A DNA stretch of 64,000 nucleotides from JAIQFR01 sp041494445 (GCA_041494445.1 JBGQAU010000001.1:1-64000); one strand, 5' to 3'. Counted from the stretch's first letter, positions 1 through 6,913 are shown. A program made the numbers and translations. Notes: generated from the sequence alone by a model not told the origin.

Positions 1-1
1 C

Positions 2-928
2 CAGGCGTTCATGAGCGAGCTCTTCCGTCACATCGGCCCGGACACCGACGTCCCCGCGGGCGACATCGGCGTGGGCGGCCGTGAGATCGGCTACCTGTTC
101 GGGATGTACAAGAAGCTGCGGAACGAGTTCACCGGCGTGCTGACCGGGAAGGGCCTGAACTGGGGCGGATCGCTGGTCCGGCCCGAGGCCACCGGCTACG
201 GCGCCGTCTACTTCGCCGCCGAGATGCTCGCCACCCGGAAGGAGACCCTCGAGGGGAAGACGTGCCTCGTCTCCGGCAGCGGCAACGTGGCTCAGTACAC
301 CGTGGAGAAGCTCCTGCAGCTCGGAGCGAAGCCCATGACCCTCTCCGACTCCGGCGGGTACATCCTCGACGAGGCCGGCATCAGCAAGGAGAAGCTCGCC
401 TTCGTCATGGACCTCAAGAACGCCCGCCGCGGCCGCATCAAGGAGTACGCGGACAAGTTCAAGGGCGCCGTCTACACCGCGATCGATGCGAAGCAGGACT
501 TCAACCCGCTCTGGAACCACAAGGCGCAGTGCGCGTTCCCCAGCGCCACCCAGAACGAGATCAACGGCAAGGACGCGGCGAACCTCTTGAAGAACGGCGT
601 CTACGTGGTGTCCGAGGGCGCGAACATGCCCACCACGATCGAGGGCGTCAACCAGTTCATCGCCGCCAAGATCCTCTACGGCCCCGGCAAGGCCGCGAAC
701 GCCGGCGGCGTCGCCACCTCCGGCCTCGAGATGTCGCAGAACAGCATGCGCCTGTCGTGGAGCCGGGACGAGGTGGACGCGAAGCTGCACGGGATCATGA
801 AGAGCATCCACAGCGCTTGCTACGAGACCGCGAAGACCTACGGCACGCCGGGCAACTACGTCAACGGCGCGAACATCGCGGGCTTCCTCAAGGTCGCCAA
901 CGCGATGATGGACCAGGGGCTCGTCTAG
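2..928 (+). CDS. gdhA: NADP-type glutamate dehydrogenase, 3' part (5' end outside window)
   Basis: Catalyses reversible reductive amination of 2-oxoglutarate to glutamate in the cytoplasm. The reading frame is open from the window edge, so the N-terminal third (Lys-rich substrate pocket) is missing and 308 residues are visible of a family usually near 450. Visible signatures include PAGDIGVGGREIGYLFG, the GLNWGGSLVRPEATGYG segment at the start of the dinucleotide domain, the Rossmann loop VSGSGNVAQYTVEK and the late GANMPTT and NAGGVATSGLEMSQNS motifs typical of the hexameric NADP class. This class differs from the two other dehydrogenases in the window (near 20 and 52 kb). A strong terminator follows directly. 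Confidence 0.95.
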   Translation, partial: QAFMSELFRHIGPDTDVPAGDIGVGGREIGYLFGMYKKLRNEFTGVLTGKGLNWGGSLVRPEATGYGAVYFAAEMLATRKETLEGKTCLVSGSGNVAQYTVEKLLQLGAKPMTLSDSGGYILDEAGISKEKLAFVMDLKNARRGRIKEYADKFKGAVYTAIDAKQDFNPLWNHKAQCAFPSATQNEINGKDAANLLKNGVYVVSEGANMPTTIEGVNQFIAAKILYGPGKAANAGGVATSGLEMSQNSMRLSWSRDEVDAKLHGIMKSIHSACYETAKTYGTPGNYVNGANIAGFLKVANAMMDQGLV

Positions 929-948
929 ACCCGTTTCTTGCGGTTCGA

Positions 949-987
949 ACGGCGCGGGGGGAGCGATCCTCCCGCGCCGTTTTGTTT
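949..987 (+). terminator. Rho-independent terminator after gdhA
   Basis: Perfect 10-bp stem ACGGCGCGGG (949-958) with CCCGCGCCGT (971-980), extendable inward by four pairs including one G-U, followed by a T-rich tract TTTTGTTTT. It lies 20 bp after the gdhA stop codon and separates that gene from the cassette island. Confidence 0.88.
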
Positions 988-1413
988 TCGGCCTACCCTC
1001 CCCCGTGCCGTGGCGCCTGACCCGCACGATGGACACCGACGGCGCGCCGGCCCGACCGGCGGCGGCGTATCTTCAAAGGTGAGGAACCCGGTTGGCCGCG
1101 GCGGCTTCGCCGGCGGATCGTCCCAAGCGCTCTCGGCGAGCCCCAAGATCCGCGGGCGCCAGGCTGGATCGGGGTCGGCGAAAAGGCACGGGCCAGGGCG
1201 GATCGTTCCGCAGCGGCGAACCGGTCGCGGTAGGCCTTGCAAACTCAAGAGGTTCGGCGTAGACCAGTGCCACCGGCGGCTCGCGACCCCGAGCGGAGGC
1301 TACGGCGCGAGGAACGGCGAAGAGGGTGAGCCGGCGTCGCCGGCCGGCGGTAGGTCGCATAAAACCATAATGGTGACCGTCTTTACGGGATAACAAAGTT
1401 CGGCCGAATACAA
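988..1413. other. Non-coding spacer before the cassette array
   Basis: I see no convincing gene here; open frames on both strands lack a ribosome binding site and have low-complexity Arg/Gly/Pro composition. The last 60 bases become clearly richer in A+T, as expected near a promoter or old attachment site, but I cannot define a -35/-10 pair. Bases 1391-1417 form TAAC, then a 10-bp palindrome TTCGGCCGAA (1399-1408), then GTTA. This could be what remains of an attI or truncated attC site upstream of the first cassette. No integrase gene is present. Confidence 0.5.
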
Positions 1414-1420
1414 GTTAGCT
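1414..1420 (+). other. First cassette core site (GTTAGCT)
   Basis: The 7-mer is the exact reverse complement of AGCTAAC at 2238-2244, the first box of the attC at the other end of the same cassette. That marks the 5' boundary of cassette A at the G/T step at 1414/1415. Confidence 0.7.
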
Positions 1421-1465
1421 GGACATATGTTGCCGCGCAATGGAGGAACCAGGGGGAGCACCGGG

Positions 1466-2230
1466 ATGAGCACCGGTTTTCGACGAGGCTCGGTTCTCCT
1501 CCTTTTGCTGGCGACGCTGGCATGTTCCCGGCACGCCATGCTCGAGCCTAAAGCGTGGATTCAGAAGTCGCTGTCGTCCGTCCTGATATTTCCCATTCGC
1601 TGCAAGTACACGATGACCGACAAGTGGGTACTCGACGGCGTGCCGACGGTCCTCCAGCTCAGCGGCGTGACGATAGTTGCGGATCAACATCGTAGCCGCA
1701 CGAACCTGAGAGGAGTTGCTTACGCGGTCGCGAATCCGAAGGCAACTGCCCGTGTGAAACTCGTGACGATATTCGACGGCACATACCTTTGGATTGAGGC
1801 TACTGTCGGTACGGCGGAACTGCCGGTCATTAGTCGGGCCCCGCAACGCCCAACGGATCAGTATCTCGGAGTCGTCGGTCTGGTGGCAAAGCTCATGCAG
1901 GAATACGAGTTTGCTCGGGTCGGCTACGCCGGGGGGCGCATATTGTTGGATGGAGACCACCCGAAGGCGCACTACCCCGTTCGCGTCGAGCTGGATCCGA
2001 CGACCGCCCGACCACTTGAGATTTGGGAGGGGACGGATCCCGTCTCAATTCACGTTGCATTCCACCAGTGGGAGACGGCAGTGACTATAGACTCGTCTCC
2101 TTTTGTGTACAGCCCGCCTGACGGCGCCACGGTTCGCGCAGCGTCTGGCGACTTTCCGATCAAGAGTCAGCTTGAGGCATTGCTGCCTGGCGTTGTGCCA
2201 GGCTGGAACCGCTTCGGACAAGCCAATTGA
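1466..2230 (+). CDS. Unknown exported lipoprotein-like protein (cassette A)
   Basis: A 254-residue protein that I cannot assign to a family. The N-terminus has basic residues (FRRG), a Leu-rich core and a cysteine in LLATLACSRH, which looks like a lipoprotein signal, although Thr at -3 is not the usual lipobox residue. The remainder is mixed alpha/beta without obvious repeats, with TVGTAELPVISRAP and a repeated ...PTVLQLSGVTIVAD-like beta pattern. I chose ATG 1466 over ATG 1427 because AGGGGGA precedes it at a sensible distance and the signal then lies at the very N-terminus. It is the only gene of its cassette; its stop lies 7 bp before the attC. Base composition is visibly less GC-rich than the flanking chromosome, consistent with transfer. 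Confidence 0.6.
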   Translation: MSTGFRRGSVLLLLLATLACSRHAMLEPKAWIQKSLSSVLIFPIRCKYTMTDKWVLDGVPTVLQLSGVTIVADQHRSRTNLRGVAYAVANPKATARVKLVTIFDGTYLWIEATVGTAELPVISRAPQRPTDQYLGVVGLVAKLMQEYEFARVGYAGGRILLDGDHPKAHYPVRVELDPTTARPLEIWEGTDPVSIHVAFHQWETAVTIDSSPFVYSPPDGATVRAASGDFPIKSQLEALLPGVVPGWNRFGQAN

Positions 2231-2237
2231 ACGAGCC

Positions 2238-2336
2238 AGCTAACACCGCCATCAAGCTGCCGGTCCGCGCCGACACGGTCCGTGCTAGCGCACGGCCCAC
2301 ACCGGCGCGGCCCGCAGCTTATGGCCGCCGTTATCC
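2238..2336 (+). other. attC site 1
   Basis: Boxes: AGCTAAC (2238-2244) and GTTATCC (2330-2336). The inner arms GCCATCAAGCTGC (2248-2260) and GCAGCTTATGGC (2314-2325) pair with one extra base left unpaired on one side, the extrahelical-base asymmetry that integron integrases read. The centre carries a second long stem: CCGCGCCG with CGGCGCGG and GGTCCGTGC with GCACGGCC around a TAGC loop. Length 99 nt. Confidence 0.82.
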
Positions 2337-2365
2337 GGACATGAGACCGTCATCACGAGGTCGGC

Positions 2366-3151
2366 ATGATTGACGCCAACGACCCGGCATCCTGGCGAGA
2401 CCTCCAAGACGCCGTCGCGCGGATCCTGCGCGAATCCGGCGTGGTTGCGTCGGTCGAGAAGGTCATCCCGACCGTGCGAGGCCAAGTGTCCATCGACGTG
2501 TGGGCCCACGATGCCGCGGCGACACCGGCTCAGACCTATCTCTTCGAGTGCAAGAAATGGCGCGCCCGGGTACCCCAGACCGTGGTCCATGCATTCCGGA
2601 CCGTCGTCGGAGACTCTGGTGCCAATTGGGGAGCCATTATCTCTGCTGCAGGCTTTCAAAAGGGTGCACGCGCAGCGGCTGAGTACTCAAACGTCCGCCT
2701 GCTCTCATGGGCCGAGTTCCAGGCGCTTTTTGCCGAGCGCTGGTTTTCACGGCACTTCGTCCGCGAGATCGCGCAGGAGACCGACCCGCTGGTCGAATAC
2801 ACCGAGCCGATCAACTCGCGCATCTTCAGGAAGGCAGATTTGTTGCCGGAGAGGCGGCGCAAAGAGTTCCGACGTCTGCGCGCTTCGCACCTGGCCCTCG
2901 GGTCATTCTGTATGCTCTTCGCGGCGCATGCTGTCGGAGCTGTACAAATGTTCCTCGGTCGGGATACTCCGACGCCCCTACCGCCCCTGCCGCTCCGGAG
3001 AACGCTAGGAGCTCAACTGAAGGCGAGTGGAATGTCGATCGCCGACGAGATTCTCGATGCCAACTCATACCGTTCGTTGCTCGAATCTACGGTTGGAGAA
3101 GCCAAGGCCGCCATTGCGCAGTTCGATGAGGTGTTCGGTGAGAGGGCATAG
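2366..3151 (+). CDS. Mrr-like restriction endonuclease family protein (cassette B)
   Basis: A 261-residue protein whose first about 140 residues resemble the Mrr-type PD-(D/E)xK nuclease fold: Asp44 in VSIDVWA, the Glu61-Cys-Lys63 signature in LFECKKWR, then a conserved-looking AAGFQKGA region. Such domains cut DNA, often modified DNA, or serve as nuclease modules in defence systems. The C-terminal 120 residues have a hydrophobic stretch (about residues 178-195) and a helical tail that I do not recognise. There is no helicase or methyltransferase partner in the cassette, so this is either a stand-alone type IV-like enzyme or an orphan. Start ATG has GAGG upstream. Nuclease fold is well supported; biological role is inference. 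Confidence 0.75.
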   Translation: MIDANDPASWRDLQDAVARILRESGVVASVEKVIPTVRGQVSIDVWAHDAAATPAQTYLFECKKWRARVPQTVVHAFRTVVGDSGANWGAIISAAGFQKGARAAAEYSNVRLLSWAEFQALFAERWFSRHFVREIAQETDPLVEYTEPINSRIFRKADLLPERRRKEFRRLRASHLALGSFCMLFAAHAVGAVQMFLGRDTPTPLPPLPLRRTLGAQLKASGMSIADEILDANSYRSLLESTVGEAKAAIAQFDEVFGERA

Positions 3152-3172
3152 GGCAATCCGCCATCGGGGGCC

Positions 3173-3273
3173 GGATAACAACCCGTGAACGCGCCGGTCC
3201 GTCCTGTCACGGGCCGTGCAAAAGACGCACGGCCCGCGCCAGGCTGGCCCGCAGGTCAGCGGCGACGTTCGAC
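3173..3273 (+). other. attC site 2
   Basis: Boxes: GGATAAC (3173-3179) and GTTCGAC (3267-3273). The first box is the exact complement of the core at 2330 that opens this cassette. Inner arms pair less well than in sites 1 and 3. The central part holds a perfect 9-bp hairpin GGGCCGTGC (3211-3219) / GCACGGCCC (3227-3235). Length 101 nt. Confidence 0.7.
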
Positions 3274-3291
3274 AGGCATAAGGACATCGGG

Positions 3292-3320
3292 TTGCCAGGT
3301 ATACGCCATTGGCGTATAGT
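3292..3320 (+). promoter_or_regulatory. Promoter and palindromic operator of the toxin-antitoxin pair
   Basis: TTGCCA (3292-3297), a 17-bp spacer and TATAGT (3315-3320) form a near-consensus sigma70 promoter. A perfect 9-bp inverted repeat, TATACGCCA (3300-3308) and TGGCGTATA (3310-3318) around one central T, fills the spacer and overlaps the -10. That is the expected place for the antitoxin to repress its own operon. The -10 ends only 5 nt before the toxin ATG, so the transcript should be leaderless or nearly so. Confidence 0.85.
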
Positions 3321-3325
3321 TAGGT

Positions 3326-3643
3326 ATGCGCTTTGTTGAGACCCCGGTCTTTACGAAACGGGTGAAGGACCTACTGCCGGACGAGGACTACAGGACGCTC
3401 CAGGTCGCCCTGCTCCTGCGTCCGGAGCAGGGCCCACTCATCAAGGGCGCTGGTGGACTTCGCAAAGTTCGCTGGGCGCCCAAGGGGATCGGAAAGCGCG
3501 GAGGCGTTCGAGTGATCTACTACTGGCGCCCCGACAAGCAGGTCTTCTACATGCTCTTCGCGTACGCTAAGACCGCCCAGGAGGACCTGACCCCGGATCA
3601 GCTTCGAGTCCTGGCTCGAACCGTCCGAGAGGAGTTCAAGTGA
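3326..3643 (+). CDS. RelE/HigB-family toxin of a type II toxin-antitoxin system (cassette C)
   Basis: A 105-residue basic protein with the RelE/HigB fold pattern: MRFVETPVFTKRV at the N-terminus, a central GAGGLRKVRWA segment, GGVRVIYYW and a C-terminal FAYAKTAQEDLTPDQ. Toxins of this family are mRNA interferases acting on ribosome-bound mRNA; Arg and Tyr residues in the VRVIYYW and YAK segments are the likely active-site positions. The toxin gene comes first and overlaps the antitoxin by 4 bp, the higBA/nadS order. Expression should be controlled by the palindrome at 3300-3318. In cassette arrays such pairs often act as stabilising modules; whether that is its role here is inference. Confidence 0.88.
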   Translation: MRFVETPVFTKRVKDLLPDEDYRTLQVALLLRPEQGPLIKGAGGLRKVRWAPKGIGKRGGVRVIYYWRPDKQVFYMLFAYAKTAQEDLTPDQLRVLARTVREEFK

Positions 3644-3930
3644 AACAGAGTGACTTCAGCGACCTCATCAAGAGCGTCCGGCAGGCAGGTCGGATCCGAC
3701 GCAAGAAGATGCGCCCTAGCCGCGCAACGACGTTCAAGCCTGCGGACGTCAGGGCGATTCGCGACAGCCTTGGGAAGTCGCAGACCGAATTCGCGATGAT
3801 GATCGGGGTTAGCGTGGCGACGCTTCGCAACTGGGAGCAAGGGCGGCGAGTTCCGGACGGACCTGCGCAGGCTCTGCTGCGTGTCGCAGCTCAGAATCCG
3901 GAAGCCGTCGCGCACGCGCTGGGTGCTTGA
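3640..3930 (+). CDS. HigA/NadS-family antitoxin, XRE helix-turn-helix protein
   Basis: A 96-residue protein starting at GTG 3640, overlapping the toxin stop (GTGA) with GAGGAG upstream. The N-terminal third, rich in Lys/Arg (GRIRRKKM), probably contacts or folds on the toxin. Residues about 36-80 form an XRE-type HTH: VRAIRDSLGKSQTEFAMMIG then VSVATLRNWEQGRRVPDGPA. This arrangement is typical of NadS/HigA antitoxins that neutralise the toxin and repress the operon by binding the palindrome overlapping the -10. The stop lies 14 bp before the next attC, so toxin, antitoxin and promoter fit in one cassette of about 770 bp. Confidence 0.9.
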   Translation: MKQSDFSDLIKSVRQAGRIRRKKMRPSRATTFKPADVRAIRDSLGKSQTEFAMMIGVSVATLRNWEQGRRVPDGPAQALLRVAAQNPEAVAHALGA

Positions 3931-3944
3931 TTGGCGAGCGGGCT

Positions 3945-4043
3945 GTCGAACATGGCCATCAAGCTGCCGGTCCACGCCGTCACGGCTCGTGCTTGCGCAC
4001 GATCCGCGCCGGCGGGTCCCGTAGCTCATGGCCGGCGTTGGGC
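3945..4043 (+). other. attC site 3
   Basis: Boxes: GTCGAAC (3945-3951), exact complement of the core at 3267, and GTTGGGC (4037-4043), a perfect GTTRRRY core. Inner arms GGCCATCAAGCTGC and GTAGCTCATGGCC pair with an unpaired extra base. The stretch GCCATCAAGCTGCCGGTCC is shared with attC site 1, so these two sites belong to one family. Length 99 nt. Confidence 0.87.
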
Positions 4044-4078
4044 GGACCCAGGTAAGGCACCAATATGGAGGGCTAGGA

Positions 4079-4435
4079 ATGAATAAGAGGCGAGTCAGAC
4101 CGGTGGTTCTCGCGATGGCGCTGTGTCTGCTTGCGCTGGCCTGCGGGGTGTCGCTGGCCAAAGACTACCAGGCGGTTCCAAAGGTGCAGGTTCGGGCCGA
4201 CAACATCACGGAACCGGCGAACGAGTCATCGCCTGTTGTCCTAACGGGCGCCGTGAAGGTGACGTTTCCTACTTTTGAGCTAACGGCAGAAAGAGTGGAA
4301 GTAAGCTGGCAAAATCCGCCGTCGGCTGACCGCCGCACTCTTCTGCTCCACGCCGAAAAGGACGTGGTGTTGCACCAAGGCTCGCAGGAGTTGAAGTTCC
4401 GCAGTCTGACGTTTGAGATCGACAAGCCACAGTGA
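4079..4435 (+). CDS. Small exported protein, possibly LptA/OstA-like (cassette D)
   Basis: A 118-residue protein with a clear signal peptide: MNKRRVRPVV, then a Leu/Ala core ending CGVSLAK. The mature part of about 90 residues is all beta in character, with alternating hydrophobic residues (VQVRADNITEP, VVLTGAVKVTFPTFELTAERVEV, VVLHQGSQELKFRS). The pattern of a 'DN' followed by 'LTGxVxV' and 'LTAxxVEV' recalls a single OstA/LptA beta-jellyroll repeat, but the match is weak and the protein is short. Start ATG 4079 is preceded by GGAGGG at 7 nt. It is the only gene of the shortest cassette. Confidence 0.55.
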   Translation: MNKRRVRPVVLAMALCLLALACGVSLAKDYQAVPKVQVRADNITEPANESSPVVLTGAVKVTFPTFELTAERVEVSWQNPPSADRRTLLLHAEKDVVLHQGSQELKFRSLTFEIDKPQ

Positions 4436-4503
4436 GAGTGTAAGTCCTGCGGTGTTCACGGCGCGGGTCGTATCAGAGGCGACCGCTGGAGATACGATGG
4501 GCC

Positions 4504-4566
4504 GCCCAACATTGGCATGCAACTGCCGGCCGCTTCGGGGCCGCGGTTGATGCCGAGTCGTTGGCC
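4504..4566 (+). other. attC site 4
   Basis: Compact 63-nt site. GCCCAAC (4504-4510) is a consensus RYYYAAC box and the exact complement of the core at 4037; GTTGGCC at 4560-4566. Arms GGCATGCAAC and GTTGATGCC pair with one extra G unpaired, and the terminal hairpin is a GC stem around TTCG. Confidence 0.82.
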
Positions 4567-4578
4567 TATGGAGCGCAC

Positions 4579-5427
4579 ATGACGTCGGCAACTATCAAGC
4601 TCTTCCTTCCCCGCGGAGACGCGAAGAGCCTACGCACGGCCGAGATCTCTAACTGGACCGGAAAGGCCGTCGCCGCTCCCCGCACCGAAATCGATGAGCT
4701 TCTGGCTCGCGAAGAACTCGATAAGGCCGGCGTCTACATACTCATTGGCAACGACCCCCTTACGAATGCACCCCGCGCCTACATCGGCGAGGCCGAGGTC
4801 ATTCGCGAACGGCTCAAGCAGCACAAGGCGAAGGAGTTTTGGGTTTCGGCCATCGTCTTCGTCAGCAAGGACGAGAACCTGACCAAGGCACATGTGAGGT
4901 ATCTCGAGAGCCGCCTCCTCGTCGAAGCCGCTAAGGTCAACAGGTTCACGCTCGAGCAGAATCAGCCTGGTGGCTCTAGGCTCCCCGAATCGGACCGTGA
5001 GGACATGGAGGTGTTCTTGGCCCGTATTCGGCAACTCCTTCCCGTGCTGGGCTCCGATATTCTCGCGCCGATCACCCAACCCTCTTCGAATGCTCAGCCC
5101 GGTGGCGTGCTCTGCACCCGTATCAAGGGCGCCGCGGGGCGAGGGCAGCGTACCGCGAATGGTTTCGTCGTCTTCCAGGGCTCCACCGCCGTCCTGGAAG
5201 AGCGCCCATCTGCCGAGAACTATCCCTACGTCTTGGCCCAGCGCAAGCAGCTGATTGCTGAAGGCGTGCTCACGGAAAAGGACGGGGTCTTGGTCTTCAC
5301 CAGGGATGTGGAGTTCACTAGTCCATCTGCGGCGGCCGCTGTCATACACGGCGGGAGCGCAAACGGACTCACAGCGTGGAAAACTGAGGGGGGCAAGTCC
5401 CTCAAACAACTTGACGAACAGGCCTGA
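4579..5427 (+). CDS. GIY-YIG nuclease family protein with DUF4357 C-terminus (cassette E)
   Basis: A 282-residue protein. Residues about 45-125 carry the GIY-YIG pattern: GVYILIG, then RAYIGEAEVIRERLKQHK and a later Glu in VRYLESRLL, which would be the metal-binding Glu. The last about 60 residues (YPYVLAQRKQLIAEGVL ... FTSPSAAAAVIHGGSANG) match the DUF4357 module often fused to such nucleases. Biological role of this fusion is unknown; proposed roles are DNA cleavage or defence. I start at ATG 4579, 12 bp after the attC core, since upstream TTG 4561 lies inside the core. As in many cassettes, there is no good ribosome binding site. The stop codon lies inside the next attC. Confidence 0.82.
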   Translation: MTSATIKLFLPRGDAKSLRTAEISNWTGKAVAAPRTEIDELLAREELDKAGVYILIGNDPLTNAPRAYIGEAEVIRERLKQHKAKEFWVSAIVFVSKDENLTKAHVRYLESRLLVEAAKVNRFTLEQNQPGGSRLPESDREDMEVFLARIRQLLPVLGSDILAPITQPSSNAQPGGVLCTRIKGAAGRGQRTANGFVVFQGSTAVLEERPSAENYPYVLAQRKQLIAEGVLTEKDGVLVFTRDVEFTSPSAAAAVIHGGSANGLTAWKTEGGKSLKQLDEQA

Positions 5428-5479
5428 CCAGCGGCTCCAGCGGTCCGGCTTCGCCGGCCGTTGCGCCGCGACGTTAGGC
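5422..5479 (+). other. attC site 5
   Basis: Compact 58-nt site. GCCTGAC (5422-5428) and GTTAGGC (5473-5479, perfect core) pair with one mismatch. Inner arms around GCGGCTCCAGCGG and CCGTTGCGCCGC leave extra bases unpaired; the tip is a GC-rich hairpin around TTC. The first box overlaps the stop codon of the GIY-YIG gene. Complementarity with the core at 4560 is only partial. Confidence 0.78.
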
Positions 5480-5492
5480 ACCGGGAAAAGCG

Positions 5493-6062
5493 ATGATTCT
5501 CTCTGCGGCGCTGATCGTGGTGATCGTGTTCTTCCCGATCTCGGAGATCGCGCTGGCCGTGCTCAAACGCGCGAATCCAGCGACCGCAGAGGTCGAAGAT
5601 CGAGGCTCGATGCGCTTGCTGTGGGTGTCCATCGCGCTGGGTGTTGGCTCGGCCATCGCGGCGCAGTCATTTCGATTGGCTCCTCTGCCTGGGCCGTTGC
5701 GCATCTTGCGCCTGCTGGCTCTTGTGCTCATGGTCGGCGGCCTGAGTATCCGCTGGGCGGCAATCCTCACGTTGGGTCGGTTCTTCACTGTCGACGTTGC
5801 CAGTCAGGCCCGCCAGCCCGTGATCCAGACTGGGCTCTATCGTTTCGTCCGCCACCCGTCGTATGCCGGTCTTCTGCTCACCTTCGTTGGGCTTGGTGTG
5901 TCCTTTGCCAGCTGGCTCAGTCTCGTCGTGCTTTTGGTCCCGATCACCGCAGCGGTGGCGAATCGCATCGTGAAGGAAGAAGCCGTGCTCCTCGTGGCGC
6001 TCGGTGCTCCGTATGCTGCCTACTGCGCACGTACCAAACGGCTCATCCCTGGTCTTCTGTAG
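5493..6062 (+). CDS. Isoprenylcysteine carboxylmethyltransferase-like membrane protein (cassette F)
   Basis: A 189-residue integral membrane protein with four to five hydrophobic segments (about residues 1-24, 43-60, 70-90, 125-150). It shows the ICMT/PEMT family signature: GLYRFVRHPSYAG at about residue 114, then an amphipathic C-terminal block RIVKEEAVLLVALG with YAAYCARTKRLIPG. These are the S-adenosylmethionine-binding elements of the family. Bacterial members methylate unknown small molecules or lipids; no prenylated protein is expected. Start ATG 5493 follows GGGAAAAG and lies 14 bp after the attC core. Only gene of its cassette. Confidence 0.85.
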   Translation: MILSAALIVVIVFFPISEIALAVLKRANPATAEVEDRGSMRLLWVSIALGVGSAIAAQSFRLAPLPGPLRILRLLALVLMVGGLSIRWAAILTLGRFFTVDVASQARQPVIQTGLYRFVRHPSYAGLLLTFVGLGVSFASWLSLVVLLVPITAAVANRIVKEEAVLLVALGAPYAAYCARTKRLIPGLL

Positions 6063-6162
6063 CGCCCCTGGAGGCCAGCCGCTGCAGCCGCCGCCGGGCG
6101 TCACGTGCGGGTCGGTTCCGGCGGAGGCATGCGCCCGCCGCGGCTGAGCAGGAGCGTTAGCG
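6062..6162 (+). other. attC-like site 6 (eroded first box)
   Basis: Core GTTAGCG at 6156-6162. Inner arms GCTGCAGCCGCCGCCGGGCG (6081-6100) and CGCCCGCCGCGGCTGAGC (6132-6149) pair well with one extra G unpaired, as in the other sites. The first box is not recognisable as RYYYAAC (GCGCCCC overlapping the stop codon is the nearest), so this site may be decayed. Confidence 0.5.
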
Positions 6163-6226
6163 ACTCCAGCACGCTTCCGAGGAGGCTGAAGCACGCGCTT
6201 CGAGCAAACGAGAAACCAGGTCGAGA

Positions 6227-6913
6227 ATGCAAGGGTACTATTCCGCAAAGCTGTCAGGCGATCGCCTACAGCAGTGCTATGAGTTGGCCTCCACTCGGGT
6301 GAAACAGTATCTGGAGGCCGAGATCGAATTCGTCCTGATCCGGCTGCGGCCGACCGATTCCGTGTTGGACCTCGGCTGCGGGTACGGACGCGTGGCGTTT
6401 CGCCTCGCCGACGTCGCGGCGCGCGTCGTCGGGATCGACACTTCGTCCGAGAGCCTCGCTTTGGCCCGTCACTTCACCCGTGCCGAATCGCGATGTCAGT
6501 TCCTGCAAATGGACGCGTCGGCTCCGACGTTTCGAGACGGCGCGTTTGACGTGGTCGTTTGCGTGCAGAACGGCATCTGTGCGTTTGCGGTCGATCCCGA
6601 GCGGCTCATGCGCGAGGCACTGCGGCTGACTCGGCCCGGTGGGAGGGTCTTGTTCTCGACGTATTCCGCGGCATTCTGGCCGGAACGGCTCCGGTGGTTC
6701 GAGTCCCAAGCCGCGGCCGGGTTGGTGGGCGCCATCGACTACGATCACACGAAGAATGGGACCATCGTGTGCAAGGACGGCTTCCGAGCCGGCACGTTCA
6801 GCACCGAGGCGTTCCACGTGCTTTGTCGTAGGCTCGGTGTGGAACCCGTGATCACGAACGTCGACGACTCCTGTGTGTTTTGTGAAATTCTCTTGCCAAG
6901 CGCCGCCCAATAA
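6227..6913 (+). CDS. Class I SAM-dependent methyltransferase (cassette G)
   Basis: A 228-residue cytoplasmic methyltransferase of the Rossmann class. Motif I is VLDLGCGYGRVAFRLA (about residues 45-60), the acidic ribose-binding residue is in VVGIDTSSESL, motif II in FLQMDASAPTF, and motif IV region in FDVVVCVQNGICAF, followed by RLTRPGGRVLFSTYS. The substrate is unknown; the overall type is like small-molecule methyltransferases of the Methyltransf_11/25 group. Upstream GTCGAGA is a weak ribosome binding site. Its TAA stop overlaps the candidate last attC. It is the last cassette gene before the chromosomal serine hydrolase. Confidence 0.88.
   Translation: MQGYYSAKLSGDRLQQCYELASTRVKQYLEAEIEFVLIRLRPTDSVLDLGCGYGRVAFRLADVAARVVGIDTSSESLALARHFTRAESRCQFLQMDASAPTFRDGAFDVVVCVQNGICAFAVDPERLMREALRLTRPGGRVLFSTYSAAFWPERLRWFESQAAAGLVGAIDYDHTKNGTIVCKDGFRAGTFSTEAFHVLCRRLGVEPVITNVDDSCVFCEILLPSAAQ

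Noticed and set aside
938..1393. 151-codon open frame between gdhA and the first cassette
   Set aside because: It begins inside the gdhA terminator hairpin, has no ribosome binding site and has a Gly/Arg/Pro-rich composition like the antisense shadows of this GC-rich genome.
1391..1418. TAAC / palindrome TTCGGCCGAA / GTTA just upstream of the first core, considered as a complete attC
   Set aside because: Only about 28 nt, shorter than any attC I know, and a 10-bp palindrome without a loop. It may be a remnant of attI or attC, but I do not call it a site.
3211..3235. Hairpin GGGCCGTGC/GCACGGCCC considered as a terminator of the nuclease gene
   Set aside because: No T tract follows; it is the central stem of attC site 2, although it could also slow transcription.
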